Positions 1-9,093 of a DNA stretch of 13,731 nucleotides are shown here, piece after piece; the first letter of the stretch is position 1, and every line of letters begins with the position of its first letter. The notes under the pieces were generated by a model that saw only the letters and a list, made by a program, of their open reading frames with translations, was not told where the DNA came from and did not search any database. Origin of the DNA: Clostridiales bacterium UBA4696 (GTDB lineage: Bacteria > Bacillota > Clostridia > Oscillospirales > Oscillospiraceae); assembly GCA_002404795.1 (NCBI GenBank), contig DHKK01000121.1, positions 1-13,731 on the forward strand, in the 5' to 3' direction. The position numbers were made by a program, and so were the translations under genes.

Positions 1-10
1 CCCTTTTCTC

Positions 11-44
11 CCCCTTCTTTTCCGGCAAGGCGGAAAAGAAGGGG
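11..44. repeat. perfect 14-bp stem hairpin of unknown role
   Basis: Bases 11-24 (CCCCTTCTTTTCCG) are the exact reverse complement of bases 31-44 and enclose a 6-nt loop (GCAAGG). RNA from either strand would fold into a very stable hairpin. Neither side is followed by a run of T, so it is not a canonical rho-independent terminator on either strand. It could mark the end of an upstream gene outside the window, or belong to a repeat family together with the neighbouring element at 76-127. The pairing is read directly; the role is unknown. Confidence 0.6.
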
Positions 45-75
45 CCGCCGGAGGCAACAGCAGTTACAAATTTGA

Positions 76-127
76 AACAACCTCTCAGTCAGCCTGCGGC
101 TGACAGCTCCCCTGGAAGGGGAGCCTT
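76..127 (+). repeat. 52-bp two-hairpin palindromic repeat, copy 1 (REP/MITE-like)
   Basis: This intergenic element contains two adjacent hairpins. The first is GTCAGCC (88-94) pairing with GGCTGAC (98-104) around a TGC loop. The second is GCTCCCCT (106-113) pairing with AGGGGAGC (117-124) around a GGA loop. The same 52 bases recur in inverted orientation at 10825-10876 with one difference (second hairpin loop region, G here and A there). It lies between the hairpin at 11-44 and the radC-like gene. Size, intergenic position, palindromic structure and near-identity of copies fit a dispersed REP or miniature mobile element. No transposase is present in the window, so mobility is inference. Confidence 0.75.
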
Positions 128-156
128 GTATTTTACATTTTCAAAGGAGGCGGCCT

Positions 157-835
157 ATGGCGATCCATGACGGCCACCGCGAGCGGATGCGGAAACAATT
201 GAAGACGAGCGGCATGGACTCTCTTTCGGACGTGCAGGTGCTGGAGGTGCTGCTGTATTACGCCGCGCCGCGCGGCGATACGAACCCCGCCGCGCACGCG
301 CTTTTGAACCGCTTTGGCACGCTCGACGGCGTATTTTCCGCGCCGGAGGCCGAGCTCAAAAAGGTCGACGGCGTGGGCGACGCCGCCGCGCAGCTCATCG
401 CGCTCGTGCCGCAGGTGGCCCGCCGCTGCCTCATGAGCCGCAGCGCGCAGATCCAGGTGCTCGACACCACGTCCAAATGCGGCCAGTACCTGCTCCCCTA
501 TTTCCACGGCGAGCACGAGGAGGTCGTGTATCTGCTGTGCCTCGACGCCAAGTGCAAGGCGCTCGACTGCGTGCGCATCCACCGCGGCGGCGTGAACGTC
601 GCGTCCATCGCCGCGCGCAAGGTGGTCAAGACCGCGCTGGACGCCAACGCGACCTCCGTCGTGCTGGCGCATAACCACCCCAGCGGCCTCGCCCTGCCAA
701 GCCCGGAGGACCGGCAGACCACGCTGGTCTTAAAACGGGCGCTCGAAGCGGTCGGCGTCGTGCTGGCCGACCATATCATCGTCGCGGACGGCGATTTCGT
801 CTCCATGCGCGACGACGGCATTCTGGAGGATCCCT

Positions 836-846
<11 letters not shown>
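157..846 (+). CDS. radC: RadC/JAB-domain family protein
   Basis: The 229-aa product fits the RadC family (UPF0758). The N-terminal part carries a helix-hairpin-helix-like segment (KVDGVGDAAAQL, about residues 69-80). The C-terminal JAB/MPN domain has the complete metal-binding JAMM signature: H172-x-H174, then S182 and D185 in HNHPSGLALPSPED, followed by a DHIIV strand. The start is fixed by AAAGGAGG at 143-150, 6 nt before the ATG. The last 11 nt overlap uvrB, so the two are almost certainly cotranslated. RadC was named for a presumed repair role that was later withdrawn; the biochemical function in chromosomal copies is still unclear despite the intact metal site. No promoter is visible just upstream, so transcription may begin before the window. 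Family assignment is firm; function is not. Confidence 0.9.
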
Positions 847-2809
<1,963 letters not shown>

Positions 2810-2810
2810 G

Positions 2811-4070
2811 ATGACGACAAGACTCGAACTTCTGCCGGAGGTGTACCTGACCGCCGTGCAGACCGACCGCTTCAAGACCGCCTGCTTCAGCCTCAGCTTC
2901 CTGCGGCCGCTTTGCCATCAGGAGGCAGCCATGAACGCACTGCTGCCGAGCGTTCTGCTGCGCGGCAGCGAAAGCGCGCCCTCCATCCGCGCAATCGCGG
3001 ACCGGCTGGACGCGCTCTGCGGCGCGTCCGTCGGGTCGCTCGTGCGGAAAAAGGGCGAGATCCAGCTGACGGGCCTGTTTGCCGACGGTCTGGAGGACCG
3101 GTATGCGGGCGAGCCGGTATTTTCCCGCCTGCTGGAGCTGACGGCGGAGCTGCTGCTGCGCCCGCGGACGCAGGGCGGCGTCTTTGTGCCGCAGATCGTC
3201 ATGCAGGAACGGCAGAAGCTGCTCGACACGATCGAAAGCACGCTCGATGACAAAGCCGAATACTGCCAGACACAGCTGCTGCGGCAGATGTGCCGCGGCG
3301 AAGCTTACGCCGTGGGCCGTCTCGGCGAGGCGGGGTCGCTTGCCGCCGTGGATGAAGCGGCGCTCTGGGCACACTATCAGAAGGTGCTGGCCTCGTCCCG
3401 CGCAGAGCTGTTTTATCTCGGCAGCAAGCCCGCGCAGGAAGTCGCAGCGCTGCTGCGGCCACTGCTGAAAGCTCTGCCTCGAAGCGCGTGCGTCCCCGTG
3501 TCGACCGTTCCAGGCCTGCAGCCCAAGGCGCTGCGCCGGACGCGCGTGCGTCTGCCGCTCGCGCAGGGGCGCATCGCCCTCGGCTTCCGCACGGGCATCA
3601 CGCTGCATAACAGCCGCTATCCCGCGATGCTCCTATGCAACGCAATCCTGGGCGGCGGCGAGCAGAACCGGCTGTACTCCGTCATCCGCGGCGAGCAGTC
3701 GCTCTGCTACGAGGCCGGAAGCTGGTATGACGGGCACAAGGGCATCCTCTGCGCCGAGGCCGGGTGCGATTTTGCCGACCTGCCCGCCGTGGAGGCGGCC
3801 ATTTTGCAGCAGGTCGGCGCGCTGGCCGCCGGAGATTTTTCGCAGCAGGAGCTGGACACCGCCCGCGCCGGGCTCCTGTCCGACCTGCGCGCGATGCGCG
3901 ACAGCCCCGGACGGCTCGACGAATTTCTGACCGGCCGGGCAGCGGAAGATCTGCCGCAGGACCCGGACGCGCTGGCTGCGGCCCTGCGCCGCATCACAAA
4001 AGAGGCTGTCCGGCAGGCCGCGGCCGCCGTGACGCCCGACACCGTCTGTACGCTGGAGGAGGACGCATGA
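2811..4070 (+). CDS. M16 family peptidase-like protein, inactive subunit (YmfF/YfmF-like)
   Basis: This 419-aa protein has the length and fold pattern of a two-domain M16 (pitrilysin/mitochondrial processing peptidase) subunit. The zinc motif HxxEH is absent: the corresponding helix, about residues 43-53 (ALLPSVLLRGS), has no His or Glu pair. The C-terminal half keeps the glycine-rich stretch GGG (281-283) and the NRLYSVIRGEQSLCY region typical of M16 partner subunits. It precedes an M16 gene with an intact zinc site, so the pair probably forms a heterodimer in which this subunit contributes to substrate binding. In Bacillus the paired homologues (YmfF/YmfH) have been linked to EF-P modification; nothing here tests that. 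I chose ATG 2811, one base after the uvrB stop codon, with GGAG at 2797-2800. A longer in-frame start at 2766 would overlap uvrB and add an unlikely Arg-rich leader. Confidence 0.85.
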   Translation: MTTRLELLPEVYLTAVQTDRFKTACFSLSFLRPLCHQEAAMNALLPSVLLRGSESAPSIRAIADRLDALCGASVGSLVRKKGEIQLTGLFADGLEDRYAGEPVFSRLLELTAELLLRPRTQGGVFVPQIVMQERQKLLDTIESTLDDKAEYCQTQLLRQMCRGEAYAVGRLGEAGSLAAVDEAALWAHYQKVLASSRAELFYLGSKPAQEVAALLRPLLKALPRSACVPVSTVPGLQPKALRRTRVRLPLAQGRIALGFRTGITLHNSRYPAMLLCNAILGGGEQNRLYSVIRGEQSLCYEAGSWYDGHKGILCAEAGCDFADLPAVEAAILQQVGALAAGDFSQQELDTARAGLLSDLRAMRDSPGRLDEFLTGRAAEDLPQDPDALAAALRRITKEAVRQAAAAVTPDTVCTLEEDA

Positions 4071-5329
4071 GCTGGACCGACTATCCCGCGCTCGGCGAGC
4101 GCTGCTTTTCCCTGACGCTTCCGAACGGCCTTGCCGTGCGCGCGCTCCCGAAGCCGGGCTTCGCGGAGAAATTCGCGTTTCTCGGCGTTGATTTTGGCTC
4201 TAACGACGTGTGCTTTACGTGGAACGGCGAACGCCATACCGTGCCGGACGGCACGGCGCATTTTCTCGAGCACCGCATGTTTTCCCTGCCGGACTGCGAC
4301 CCGGAGGAGGCCTTCTCCCGCCTCGGCGCGCAGGTGAACGCCTTCACCGACTACGCCATGACCGGCTATTATTTTTCCTGCACCGAACGCTTTGAGGACT
4401 GCCTGCGGCTGCTGCTGCGCATGGTCACGACGCCGGATTTCCCGCGCGCGGCTATGGCATCCGAGCGCGAAGTCATCTCCGACGAGATCGCGCTCTACGC
4501 CGACTCCCCTGCCGACTGCGCGCAGGAGCGGCTGTACCGGGCGCTCTATCGCCGCCACCCCATCCGCACCCCGATCACGGGCACGCGCACGTCCATCCGC
4601 CGGGTAACGCCGGAGGTTTTGCAGCTTTGCTTTGACGCGTTCTACCGCCCGGACAACATGGCGCTCATCGTGATAGGCGACGTGGACGCAGAGCGCGTGG
4701 CGGAGCTGGCACGCGCCTGCACGCCGGAAGTTTCTTCCGCCAGGGTCCTGCGCGGGCCGTTTTTGCAGGAGGATCCCGGCGTCTTCCGCCGCCGGACGAT
4801 GCGGCACGCGGCCGTCTCGCTGCCCTCGTTCTCGATCGGCTTCCGGGCCGAGCCGGGAGAGGATCTGATCCATCAGGCCGCGGTCGGCACGCTGGCGGCC
4901 GAGCTGCTGCTGGGCGAGAGCTCGGCGCTGTATGAAAGCCTGTACGAGGCTTCTTTGATCGACGCAGATTTTTCCGCCTGCTTCACGCAGGTGCCGGGCG
5001 CAGCGCTGCTGCAGGCCGGCGGCACGGGAAGAAAGCCGGAGGCGGTGCTTGCCGCCATCCTGCGGGGCGCGGAACAGGCGCTGGCGCAGGGCTTTGACCC
5101 GCACCGCTTCGCGCGGCTGCAGAAGTCCGCCTGCGGCAGGCTCATCCGGGAGCTTGACGGATTGGAATCGACCTGCTATCGTATATGCGAAGCGTATTTC
5201 GCAGGCGCGGGCTGCTTTGACGAGCTCGCGGCCCTGCAGGCCGTCACACTGCAGGAGGCAGAAAGCTTCCTGCGCCGGACGGTCACACCCGCCCGCGCGG
5301 CGATCAGCATCGTCTGCCCCGGCAAATAA
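4067..5329 (+). CDS. M16 family zinc metallopeptidase, catalytic subunit (YmfH/YfmH-like)
   Basis: This 420-aa insulinase/pitrilysin-family protein has an intact inverted zinc site: H65-F-L-E68-H69 (HFLEH) plus the downstream acidic pair E133 and E140 in SEREVISDE, matching the family's HxxEH-x(about 70-76)-E arrangement. No signal peptide or membrane segment is apparent, so it is probably cytosolic. The start is decided by context. ATG 4067 overlaps the preceding gene's TGA as ATGA, and GGAGGAGG lies at 4055-4062. Longer readings upstream would run through the preceding gene. Close coupling to a zinc-site-less M16 paralogue suggests an alpha/beta heterodimer like mitochondrial processing peptidase. 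The substrate is unknown; a Bacillus homologue is associated with EF-P modification, but this is only a family association. Confidence 0.9.
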   Translation: MSWTDYPALGERCFSLTLPNGLAVRALPKPGFAEKFAFLGVDFGSNDVCFTWNGERHTVPDGTAHFLEHRMFSLPDCDPEEAFSRLGAQVNAFTDYAMTGYYFSCTERFEDCLRLLLRMVTTPDFPRAAMASEREVISDEIALYADSPADCAQERLYRALYRRHPIRTPITGTRTSIRRVTPEVLQLCFDAFYRPDNMALIVIGDVDAERVAELARACTPEVSSARVLRGPFLQEDPGVFRRRTMRHAAVSLPSFSIGFRAEPGEDLIHQAAVGTLAAELLLGESSALYESLYEASLIDADFSACFTQVPGAALLQAGGTGRKPEAVLAAILRGAEQALAQGFDPHRFARLQKSACGRLIRELDGLESTCYRICEAYFAGAGCFDELAALQAVTLQEAESFLRRTVTPARAAISIVCPGK

Positions 5330-5343
5330 GGAGGAATGTTTCC

Positions 5344-6219
5344 ATGTTTCTGACTTCGCCCATCACCTTCCCGAATCTCGGCATCACGGTCGACCCGAAC
5401 CCCGTGGCCTTTACCGTCTTCGGCAAGGACATCTACTGGTACGGCATCATCATCGCCAGCGGCTTTCTGCTGGCCGTTCTGTATATGCTGCACCGCGCAA
5501 AGGACTTCGGCGTCACGCAGGATGACGTGCTCGACATGATCCTCTGGGCCGTGCCCATCGGCGTCATCTGTGCGCGGCTGTACTACTGCATTTTCTACTG
5601 GGAGCTGTATGCGGACGATCCCATCTCCATGCTCTATATCTGGGAGGGCGGACTTGCCATCTACGGCGGTATCATCGGCGGCGGCATCACGCTGCTCGTC
5701 GTGGCAAAGGTCAAAAAGATCCCCGCGCCCGTCCTGCTCGATCTGGCGGGCATGGGCGTGATCATCGGCCAGTGCATCGGCCGCTGGGGCAACTTCATGA
5801 ACCGGGAGGCGCACGGCGCCGTGACGGACGCCTTCCTCAAGATGGGCCTGCAGGACGCGGCGGGCGTCGTGACCTACTACCACCCGACGTTCCTCTATGA
5901 ATCCATGTGGAACCTCATCGGCTTCATCGGCCTGCATCTGTTCTCGAAAAAACGGAAGTTTGACGGCGAGGTCTTCCTGCTCTACGTCGCCTGGTACGGC
6001 CTCGGCCGCGCGTGGATCGAGGGTCTGCGCACCGACAGCCTGTATCTGTTCTCCACGGGCATCCGCGTGAGCCAGCTGGTCGCCGCCCTCTCGTTCCTGG
6101 CCGCCGCCGGGATCCTCGCCTGGGTGCTGCTCAAAAAGAAGCCCACCGCGGACACGCTTTACGTGAACCGGAAGTCCGCAAAGCCCGAGGCAGCCGACAG
6201 CAAAGACACGGACGATTAA
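5344..6219 (+). CDS. lgt: prolipoprotein diacylglyceryl transferase
   Basis: Lgt transfers diacylglycerol from phosphatidylglycerol to the lipobox cysteine of prolipoproteins at the cytoplasmic membrane. This is the first step of lipoprotein maturation. The 291-aa product is polytopic with several hydrophobic helices. It contains the Lgt signature GRWGNFMNREAHG (146-158), whose R147, N150 and G158 align with Escherichia coli R143, N146 and G154. The segment WEGGLAIYGG (100-109) corresponds to the family's HGG motif, but Tyr107 replaces the His found in E. coli (H103). The start has AAGGAGG at 5328-5334 overlapping the upstream stop codon. The gene appears to be the last of the radC-uvrB-M16 run. 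No terminator is evident after it, though a new promoter follows at about 6283. The hydrophilic tail is Lys/Asp-rich. Confidence 0.97.
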   Translation: MFLTSPITFPNLGITVDPNPVAFTVFGKDIYWYGIIIASGFLLAVLYMLHRAKDFGVTQDDVLDMILWAVPIGVICARLYYCIFYWELYADDPISMLYIWEGGLAIYGGIIGGGITLLVVAKVKKIPAPVLLDLAGMGVIIGQCIGRWGNFMNREAHGAVTDAFLKMGLQDAAGVVTYYHPTFLYESMWNLIGFIGLHLFSKKRKFDGEVFLLYVAWYGLGRAWIEGLRTDSLYLFSTGIRVSQLVAALSFLAAAGILAWVLLKKKPTADTLYVNRKSAKPEAADSKDTDD

Positions 6220-6282
6220 AAGAAAATTTACAAAAATCCTCACAATTCCGGCCCCTTGCCTATTCCATTTTTTAAAAATCAG

Positions 6283-6291
6283 TGTTATACT
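6283..6291 (+). promoter_or_regulatory. extended -10 promoter for the 145-aa protein gene
   Basis: The sequence TGTTATACT is a close match to an extended -10 element (TGnTATAAT), in an AT-rich stretch that stands out from the GC-rich surroundings. No good -35 is present at 16-18 nt; the T-rich run at 6263-6280 may help. TTGCCT at 6256 is too far away (24-nt spacer). Transcription would start near 6298, leaving a leader of about 29 nt with AAAGGAG at 6313-6319. It lies in the 107-nt gap after lgt. Based on motif match only. Confidence 0.6.
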
Positions 6292-6326
6292 GGTGACAAA
6301 AATAAGAGACTGAAAGGAGTTTCCTT

Positions 6327-6764
6327 ATGAGTTTTTCTGAAAATTTTGAAACTGCAAAGAACCTCGCCATGGAAGCCGCCCAGACCGCTGCCGCCAAGGC
6401 AAAGGAGCTGGCTGCCGTAGCAAAGGCCAATATTTCCATCTACGCCGAAGAGGACAAGGTCAAGAAGGCTGAGATCGAGCTCGGCAAGCTTTACTACCGC
6501 GATTACGCCGTCGGCGAAGAGATGGATTCCGCGGAATACCTGCCCTGGTGCCAGAAGATCGACGAGTCCAAGAAGGCCATCGCCGAGCTGAAGGACTACA
6601 TCGCCTCCCTGCGCGCCGAAGAAGAGCCTGCAAAGGCCGAAAAAGCACCTGCCGACGACGATTTTGAGATCGTTGTCGCCGACGAAGCCCCAAAGGCCGA
6701 AAAAGCGCCCGAAGCGCCCGCCGAAGAGAAGCCTGCTGACGAAGCGCCCAAGGCGGAAGAATAA
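6327..6764 (+). CDS. acidic Ala/Glu/Lys-rich protein of unknown function, predicted helical
   Basis: I cannot assign a function to this 145-aa protein. The first ~95 residues look like two amphipathic helices: an Ala/Lys-rich segment (about 9-35) and a segment around KKAEIELGKLYYRDY (about 45-60) followed by KIDESKKAIAELKDYIASL. The last ~45 residues are low-complexity and acidic, repeating KAEKAP (residues about 98-103 and 117-122) with Pro/Ala/Glu spacers. That looks disordered. There is only one cysteine, no signal peptide and no membrane segment. The N-terminal part reminds me of clostridial proteins in which a similar helical region (IGKLYY-like) is followed by a zinc ribbon; here the tail has no cysteines. 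That resemblance is from memory and unverified. AAAGGAG at 6313-6319 supports the start. It has its own promoter and terminator, which implies independent and perhaps strong expression. Codon use is cleaner and less GC-extreme than in comEC. Confidence 0.8.
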   Translation: MSFSENFETAKNLAMEAAQTAAAKAKELAAVAKANISIYAEEDKVKKAEIELGKLYYRDYAVGEEMDSAEYLPWCQKIDESKKAIAELKDYIASLRAEEEPAKAEKAPADDDFEIVVADEAPKAEKAPEAPAEEKPADEAPKAEE

Positions 6765-6771
6765 TTGCCTG

Positions 6772-6808
6772 AAAACGGGCGTGCTGCTTGCAGCGCGCCC
6801 GTTTTTTT
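6772..6808 (+). terminator. rho-independent terminator after the 145-aa protein gene
   Basis: AAAACGGGCG (6772-6781) pairs with CGCCCGTTTT (6796-6805). An inner stem GCTG/CAGC closes a CTTG loop, with one T/G mispair between the stems, and T7 follows at 6802-6808. This is a textbook intrinsic terminator. It begins 8 nt after the stop codon and ends 19 nt before the comEC start, so it should insulate comEC from the upstream promoter. Confidence 0.92.
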
Positions 6809-6827
6809 GTATGACGGGAGACAAGCG

Positions 6828-9089
6828 ATGCGAAGGCTCTGCCTCTTTTCCGGCGGCTTCGCGCTGGCCGCCGTGCTGTATGTGTACGCCGTCCATGCCG
6901 CGCCCTGGCCGCTGCTGCTGGGGCTGGCGGCTTTGTGCGGCGGGCTGTTTCTGCTGAGAAAAGCCGGGACGCGCCGCGCGGCGGTCTGCGTGCTCGGGCT
7001 TTTGACGGGCTTTGCCTGGTGCCGCGGGTGCGAGGCTTTGTTTCTGCGCCCGCTGGAGCGCTACGCCGGGCAGGAGCTGCCGTTTGCGGCCGAAGCGCTC
7101 GCCGCCCCACAGGAGACTTCCTACGGCCAGTCCTGCGAGGTACGGCTGAAGCTTGGCGGGCGGAGCTGCACGGCGATCTTGTATTTTGACGAGGCGGATG
7201 CGGACATCCGCCCCGGCGACACGCTCAGCGGCCTTGCCCGCATCACGACGGCGCAGGAGCGGCTGCGCCGCGGCAGCGATTACGATATCAGCCGCGGCCT
7301 GCTCCTCTCGGCCAGCTGCCGCGGGACGCTCCATGTCCAAGCGGCCGAGACCGTCCCGCTCCGCCTGCTGCCCGCGCGCTTTGCACAGCGGCTGCAGGAG
7401 GCTGTCACGGCCGTCTTCCCTGCCGATACGGCCGGGTTCGTCCGCGCGCTGCTGCTGGGCGACCGCTCCGGGCTCAGCTACGCCGCGCGCAACGAGCTGG
7501 CGATCGCGGGGATCTATCACGCCGTCGCGGTCTCCGGCATGCACGTGTCCATCCTGCTGGGGATGATCCTGCTGCTGTGCGGCGGCAACCATCCGCTCGC
7601 CGCCGCGCTGGGCCTGCCCGCCGCCGCGTGCTTCATTCTGATGGCCGGTGCGCCGGCCTCCGCCGTCCGCGCGGGCGTCATGCAGGCGATCGTTCTCTGC
7701 GCCCCGCTCCTGCGGCGGGACTATGACCCGCCGACAGCTATCTTCGCCGCGCTGCTTGTGCTGCTGGCGCAGAATCCCTGGGCCGTGCGGGACGTGGGGC
7801 TGCAGCTCTCGTTTGCCTCGACGGCAGGCATCGTGCTCTTTGCGGGCCGGCTCTACCGCGCGCTCACGGATCACCGGCGGCTGCAGCGCTGGCTGCGGCC
7901 CAAGACGCCCCTGCGATGGCTTTTCCGCGCCATGCTGACGGCGCTTTGCTGCACGCTCTCGTCCATGGTCTTCGCGCTGCCCATCACGGCGGTCCAGTTC
8001 GGCGAGATCTCGCTGGCCGCGCCGGTCGTGAACGTGCTGGTGCTGTGGCTGCTGTCGATCGTCTTCTGCGGCGCGATGCTGACCGCGCTGCTCGCCCTCG
8101 CCCTCCCTGCGGCGGCGGCCGTCCCGGCGGCGGTGCTGAGCTGGCCGGTCCGGCTCGTGCAGCTGGCCGCGCATGGGGCGGCGAAGGTGCCGTTTGCCGC
8201 GCTGTATCCGGAAAACGGATATCTGATCGCGGCGGCGGTCTTCCTCTACGCGCTGGTTTTGTTGCTGGCGCTGCGGCCGGGGACGGTCCGGCTCTGGCAC
8301 GCGCTGGCGGCCGCGGTGTTGGTGACCGGGTGCTGCATGGCCCTTTCCTGCGCCGATGCCTCGATGCCCGCGAGCAGCTTTGCCATGCTGGACGTCGGGC
8401 AAGGGCAGTGCCTCGTCAGCCGGACAGGCAGCAGCGTCACCGTCATCGACTGCGGCGGCGCGGAGGACGCGAGCGGCGAGACCGCGGCGCGGTATCTGCT
8501 CGCCCGGGGCGTGACGACGGTCGACCGCCTCATCCTCACGCATTTTGACGCCGACCACTGCAACGGCGTGCGCCAGCTGCTGCGCCGCGTGCAGGTCGAT
8601 ACGCTCTACATCCCGGAGCTCTCACCAAGCAGCCGCCTGCGCACGCAGATCCTGCTCGCCGCAGCGGAGGCCGGGACGCGCATCCGCTATGTCACGCAGG
8701 ACCTCGTACTGCCGCAGGATGGCGGCAGTCTGACCATTTTCGCGCCCACCGGGGAGAAAGACGAGGAAAACGCAGGACTTTGCGTCTTGGCAGCCTGCGA
8801 AAAATATGATATTCTAATAACCGGCGACCTCACCGCGCAGGCCGAGTACCGGCTGCTGTCGCTGCACACGCTGCCGCAGGCGGCGGTGCTGGTGGCCGGA
8901 CATCACGGCGCGGCCACCTCGACATCCGAGGCGCTGCTGCGCGCCGTCCAGCCGGAGGCCGTCTTCATTTCCGCCGGGGCGGACAACCGCTTCGGCCATC
9001 CCGCCGCGCAGACGCTCGCGCGTATCCGGCAGTCCGGCGCGGCCGTGTACCGCACGGACCTGTCCGGCACGATCACCATCAGGGGGTAA
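6828..9089 (+). CDS. comEC: ComEC/Rec2 DNA-uptake channel with metallo-beta-lactamase domain
   Basis: ComEC forms the inner-membrane channel that carries single-stranded DNA into the cytoplasm during natural transformation. The 753-aa product has the full family architecture. It begins with N-terminal membrane helices and a soluble DUF4131/OB-like region (about 1-200). The polytopic competence domain follows (about 200-480), with the conserved AVSGMH motif (234-239). The C-terminal metallo-beta-lactamase domain carries H572-F-D574-A-D576-H577, GHHG (691-694) and the terminal NRFGHP motif, so the putative nuclease site appears intact. I chose ATG 6828, with GGGAG at 6815-6819. A TTG in frame at 6765 would place coding sequence through the terminator hairpin. 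holA follows, as in Bacillus. No comEA is in the window. The absence of a visible promoter after the terminator leaves its expression unexplained. Confidence 0.95.
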   Translation: MRRLCLFSGGFALAAVLYVYAVHAAPWPLLLGLAALCGGLFLLRKAGTRRAAVCVLGLLTGFAWCRGCEALFLRPLERYAGQELPFAAEALAAPQETSYGQSCEVRLKLGGRSCTAILYFDEADADIRPGDTLSGLARITTAQERLRRGSDYDISRGLLLSASCRGTLHVQAAETVPLRLLPARFAQRLQEAVTAVFPADTAGFVRALLLGDRSGLSYAARNELAIAGIYHAVAVSGMHVSILLGMILLLCGGNHPLAAALGLPAAACFILMAGAPASAVRAGVMQAIVLCAPLLRRDYDPPTAIFAALLVLLAQNPWAVRDVGLQLSFASTAGIVLFAGRLYRALTDHRRLQRWLRPKTPLRWLFRAMLTALCCTLSSMVFALPITAVQFGEISLAAPVVNVLVLWLLSIVFCGAMLTALLALALPAAAAVPAAVLSWPVRLVQLAAHGAAKVPFAALYPENGYLIAAAVFLYALVLLLALRPGTVRLWHALAAAVLVTGCCMALSCADASMPASSFAMLDVGQGQCLVSRTGSSVTVIDCGGAEDASGETAARYLLARGVTTVDRLILTHFDADHCNGVRQLLRRVQVDTLYIPELSPSSRLRTQILLAAAEAGTRIRYVTQDLVLPQDGGSLTIFAPTGEKDEENAGLCVLAACEKYDILITGDLTAQAEYRLLSLHTLPQAAVLVAGHHGAATSTSEALLRAVQPEAVFISAGADNRFGHPAAQTLARIRQSGAAVYRTDLSGTITIRG
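8787..8815 (+). promoter_or_regulatory. candidate internal promoter within comEC, upstream of holA
   Basis: TTGGCA (8787-8792) is 5 of 6 to the -35 consensus. A 17-nt spacer leads to TATTCT (8810-8815), 4 of 6 to the -10, preceded by TGA so that it reads as an extended -10. It sits in an AT-rich patch inside the metallo-beta-lactamase coding region, about 280 nt before the holA start. It could supply constitutive transcription of holA and the rnmV-like gene independently of comEC. Based on motif match only. Confidence 0.4.
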
Positions 9090-9093
9090 ACAC

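Noticed and set aside
72..139. Possible promoter for the radC-like gene (TTGAAA at 72, TACATT at 134)
   Set aside because: The two boxes are not at a usable spacing, and neither has a plausible partner. The proposed start site for the second would leave almost no leader before the Shine-Dalgarno sequence.
1..170. End of an upstream protein-coding gene reading through the window start (frame 3 is open to about 170)
   Set aside because: The stretch runs through two hairpin elements and the radC-like Shine-Dalgarno sequence and has no recognisable protein feature. It cannot be distinguished from chance.
3707..5104. A 465-codon open frame on the minus strand opposite the M16 genes
   Set aside because: It lies opposite two recognised M16 genes with overlapping start and stop codons and good Shine-Dalgarno sites. 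No family motif is visible in it.
6788..6815. Possible comEC promoter (TTGCAG at 6788, TATGAC at 6810)
   Set aside because: The match is weak (3 of 6 and 4 of 6), the -35 is buried in the terminator stem, and transcription would start too close to the ATG to include the Shine-Dalgarno sequence.
6765..6827. TTG start extending ComEC by 21 residues
   Set aside because: The extension would be encoded by the terminator hairpin and has no Shine-Dalgarno sequence. ATG 6828 has GGGAG at a suitable distance and begins a typical hydrophobic ComEC N-terminus.
6285..8558. A 757-codon open frame on the minus strand opposite the 145-aa gene and comEC
   Set aside because: Its translation is dominated by Arg, Gln and Gly repeats, it spans a terminator, and it mirrors two well-supported + strand genes. 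It is a composition artefact.
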